From assembly GCF_000018865.1 (NCBI RefSeq), contig NC_010175.1, positions 310,001 through 374,000 of the forward strand: a stretch of 64,000 nt of DNA, in the 5' to 3' direction. Source of the stretch: Chloroflexus aurantiacus J-10-fl. Lineage in GTDB: Bacteria; Chloroflexota; Chloroflexia; Chloroflexales; Chloroflexaceae. The notes below the pieces were generated by a model. That model did not search any database. It worked only from the letters and a program-made list of their open reading frames with translations, and was not told where the DNA came from. Below are positions 63,388 to 64,000 of the stretch, piece by piece; the first letter of the stretch is position 1; every line of letters starts with the position of its first letter. The translations under genes were made by a program, and so were the position numbers.

Positions 63388-64000
63388 CCTTGCACCTCCG
63401 TAGTGGCACGCAAGCCGTCACGCGGGCTTGCAACCAGTAGCCCATTGAGCAGTTCCGTTTCGGCCTCTACCTCACGCCGCGCCCGCGTCCAATCGCTATT
63501 GTCAAACGCGACGCCTTGGGCGCGGGCCTCATCGCGCGTGATGCCGGCCCGGATGAACGCCTTCAGTCGCTCAATCGTCTCGGCGTCTGCGCGTCTGTCT
63601 GTCTGTGCCGGCCCGCTGGCGGCCTCATCGCAGACTGGCAGACGCCAGACGTTCGGCGATCGCTGCGGGCGCACCTGATGAATGCCGGTGCGGTCGCAGA
63701 TGCGAAACTCGCCGTCTACCTCACGCAGCGCCGGATAGGGCCGGCCTTCCAGCGTCGCTAGGATGTCGCGGGCATTGCGGGCATCGCGCAGCATGACGCG
63801 GATGCTGGCCATGTCCAGTCCGATGATGGTGTAGTTCCGGCGCATCACCGAGTTCATCATCAGGTCTTCCACTAACGGGCTTTGGCTCAGGATGATGAGC
63901 GCGATGCCTACCTTGCGCGCCTCACTGCCGAGCCGGGTTGCTAACGCCTTCCAGCGCCGTTCCAGCGCGGCAGCGATGGCCGGTGCTTCATCGATCAGCA
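63384..64000 (-). CDS. FtsK/HerA-like DNA translocase ATPase (5' end outside window)
   Basis: The visible 205 C-terminal codons (start beyond 64000) include a Walker B LLIDEAPAIAAALERRW, the sensor-like segment ALIILSQSPLVEDLMMNS and VMRRNYTIIGLD, as in FtsK/TraG/HerA-type translocases of integrative elements and phages. A C-terminal extension contains FIRAGITRDEARAQGVAFDN. A shorter GTG-initiated frame from 63872 is only part of this gene. It would move DNA for conjugation or packaging; with no relaxase in view the type of element stays open. Confidence 0.75.
   Translation of the reverse strand, partial: LIDEAPAIAAALERRWKALATRLGSEARKVGIALIILSQSPLVEDLMMNSVMRRNYTIIGLDMASIRVMLRDARNARDILATLEGRPYPALREVDGEFRICDRTGIHQVRPQRSPNVWRLPVCDEAASGPAQTDRRADAETIERLKAFIRAGITRDEARAQGVAFDNSDWTRARREVEAETELLNGLLVASPRDGLRATTEVQG

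Larger units (their letters stand above)
56689..64000 (-). mobile_element. Integrated mobile element (replication/regulation end; continues beyond window)
   Basis: At least ten co-directional minus-strand genes of higher GC than the chromosomal part: FtsK/HerA-like ATPase, membrane/zinc-ribbon protein, small ORFs, HTH and RHH regulators, DUF3987 protein, CHC2/TOPRIM primase and terminase-small-like protein. Many overlap by a few bases and carry strong SD sequences. The left edge is marked by the terminator at 56689-56715. Content fits a plasmid-like integrative element or prophage; integrase, relaxase and attachment sites are not in view. Confidence 0.78.

Noticed and set aside
63384-63872. 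162-residue frame starting at GTG 63872 as a complete gene
   Set aside because: The same frame stays open upstream to the window edge and contains Walker B and sensor motifs, so it is the 3' part of a larger ATPase gene.

Overview
The window looks like chromosomal DNA of a filamentous anoxygenic phototroph of the Chloroflexota, most likely Chloroflexus. This rests on the overall look of the proteins (Chloroflexota-style WL-repeat and DUF6754-like membrane proteins, a group III-type phosphofructokinase, a fused KorA with KorB), moderate GC and long intergenic regions full of GC-rich dispersed repeats. It is inference from memory of families; no search was run. No rRNA, tRNA or CRISPR array was recognised.

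Layout. 0-10 kb: housekeeping genes: a partial selB (minus), a HhH-GPD DNA glycosylase, rph, a TPR protein, a UV-damage endonuclease, a membrane-anchored cyclophilin and the korAB 2-oxoacid:ferredoxin oxidoreductase. 10.6-19.4 kb: a tightly overlapping five-gene minus-strand operon with one good promoter, encoding a DUF6754-like membrane protein, two polytopic membrane proteins, a very large protein built of tens of P-x-W-L repeats with a C-terminal membrane domain, and a MutL-like actin-fold ATPase. No function is known to me; it is the best candidate here for an undescribed system. 19.4-26.6 kb: a small protein, an SRPBCC protein, pfkA and rpmB on the minus strand, then degV-recG-E2-like on the plus strand. 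The E2-like protein lacks both the lipoyl lysine and the catalytic histidine. 26.9-31.95 kb: pstS-pstC-pstA-pstB (minus) with an internally duplicated PstS and a candidate Pho box. 32.2-33.05 kb: a 143-bp tandem array. 33-40 kb: a probable operon of a GAF histidine kinase, TerC, a two-domain amidase and a secreted beta-helix protein. 40-50.6 kb: an ABC-2 exporter, apt, rho, an AIM24-like protein, a roadblock protein and an orphan solute-binding lipoprotein, separated by repeat-rich spacers. 51-56.6 kb: an Hsp70 gene with two compensating frameshifts, a second tandem array, gmhA-serA, and a membrane protein.

From about 56.7 kb to the right edge all genes run on the minus strand, are GC-rich, and form the replication/regulation end of an integrated mobile element: an FtsK/HerA-like ATPase, small proteins, an HTH protein, a DUF3987 replication protein, a CHC2/TOPRIM primase and a terminase-small-subunit-like HTH protein. 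Iteron-like CTCAAAACC repeats lie between the two replication genes, and several element genes have a stable hairpin just before the ribosome-binding site. No integrase is visible.

The spacers carry a dispersed family of about 280-330 bp elements (at least three full copies and several partial ones) with short terminal inverted repeats and an internal GCGGCAGC/GCTGCCGC hairpin. They look like a MITE-type non-autonomous element.
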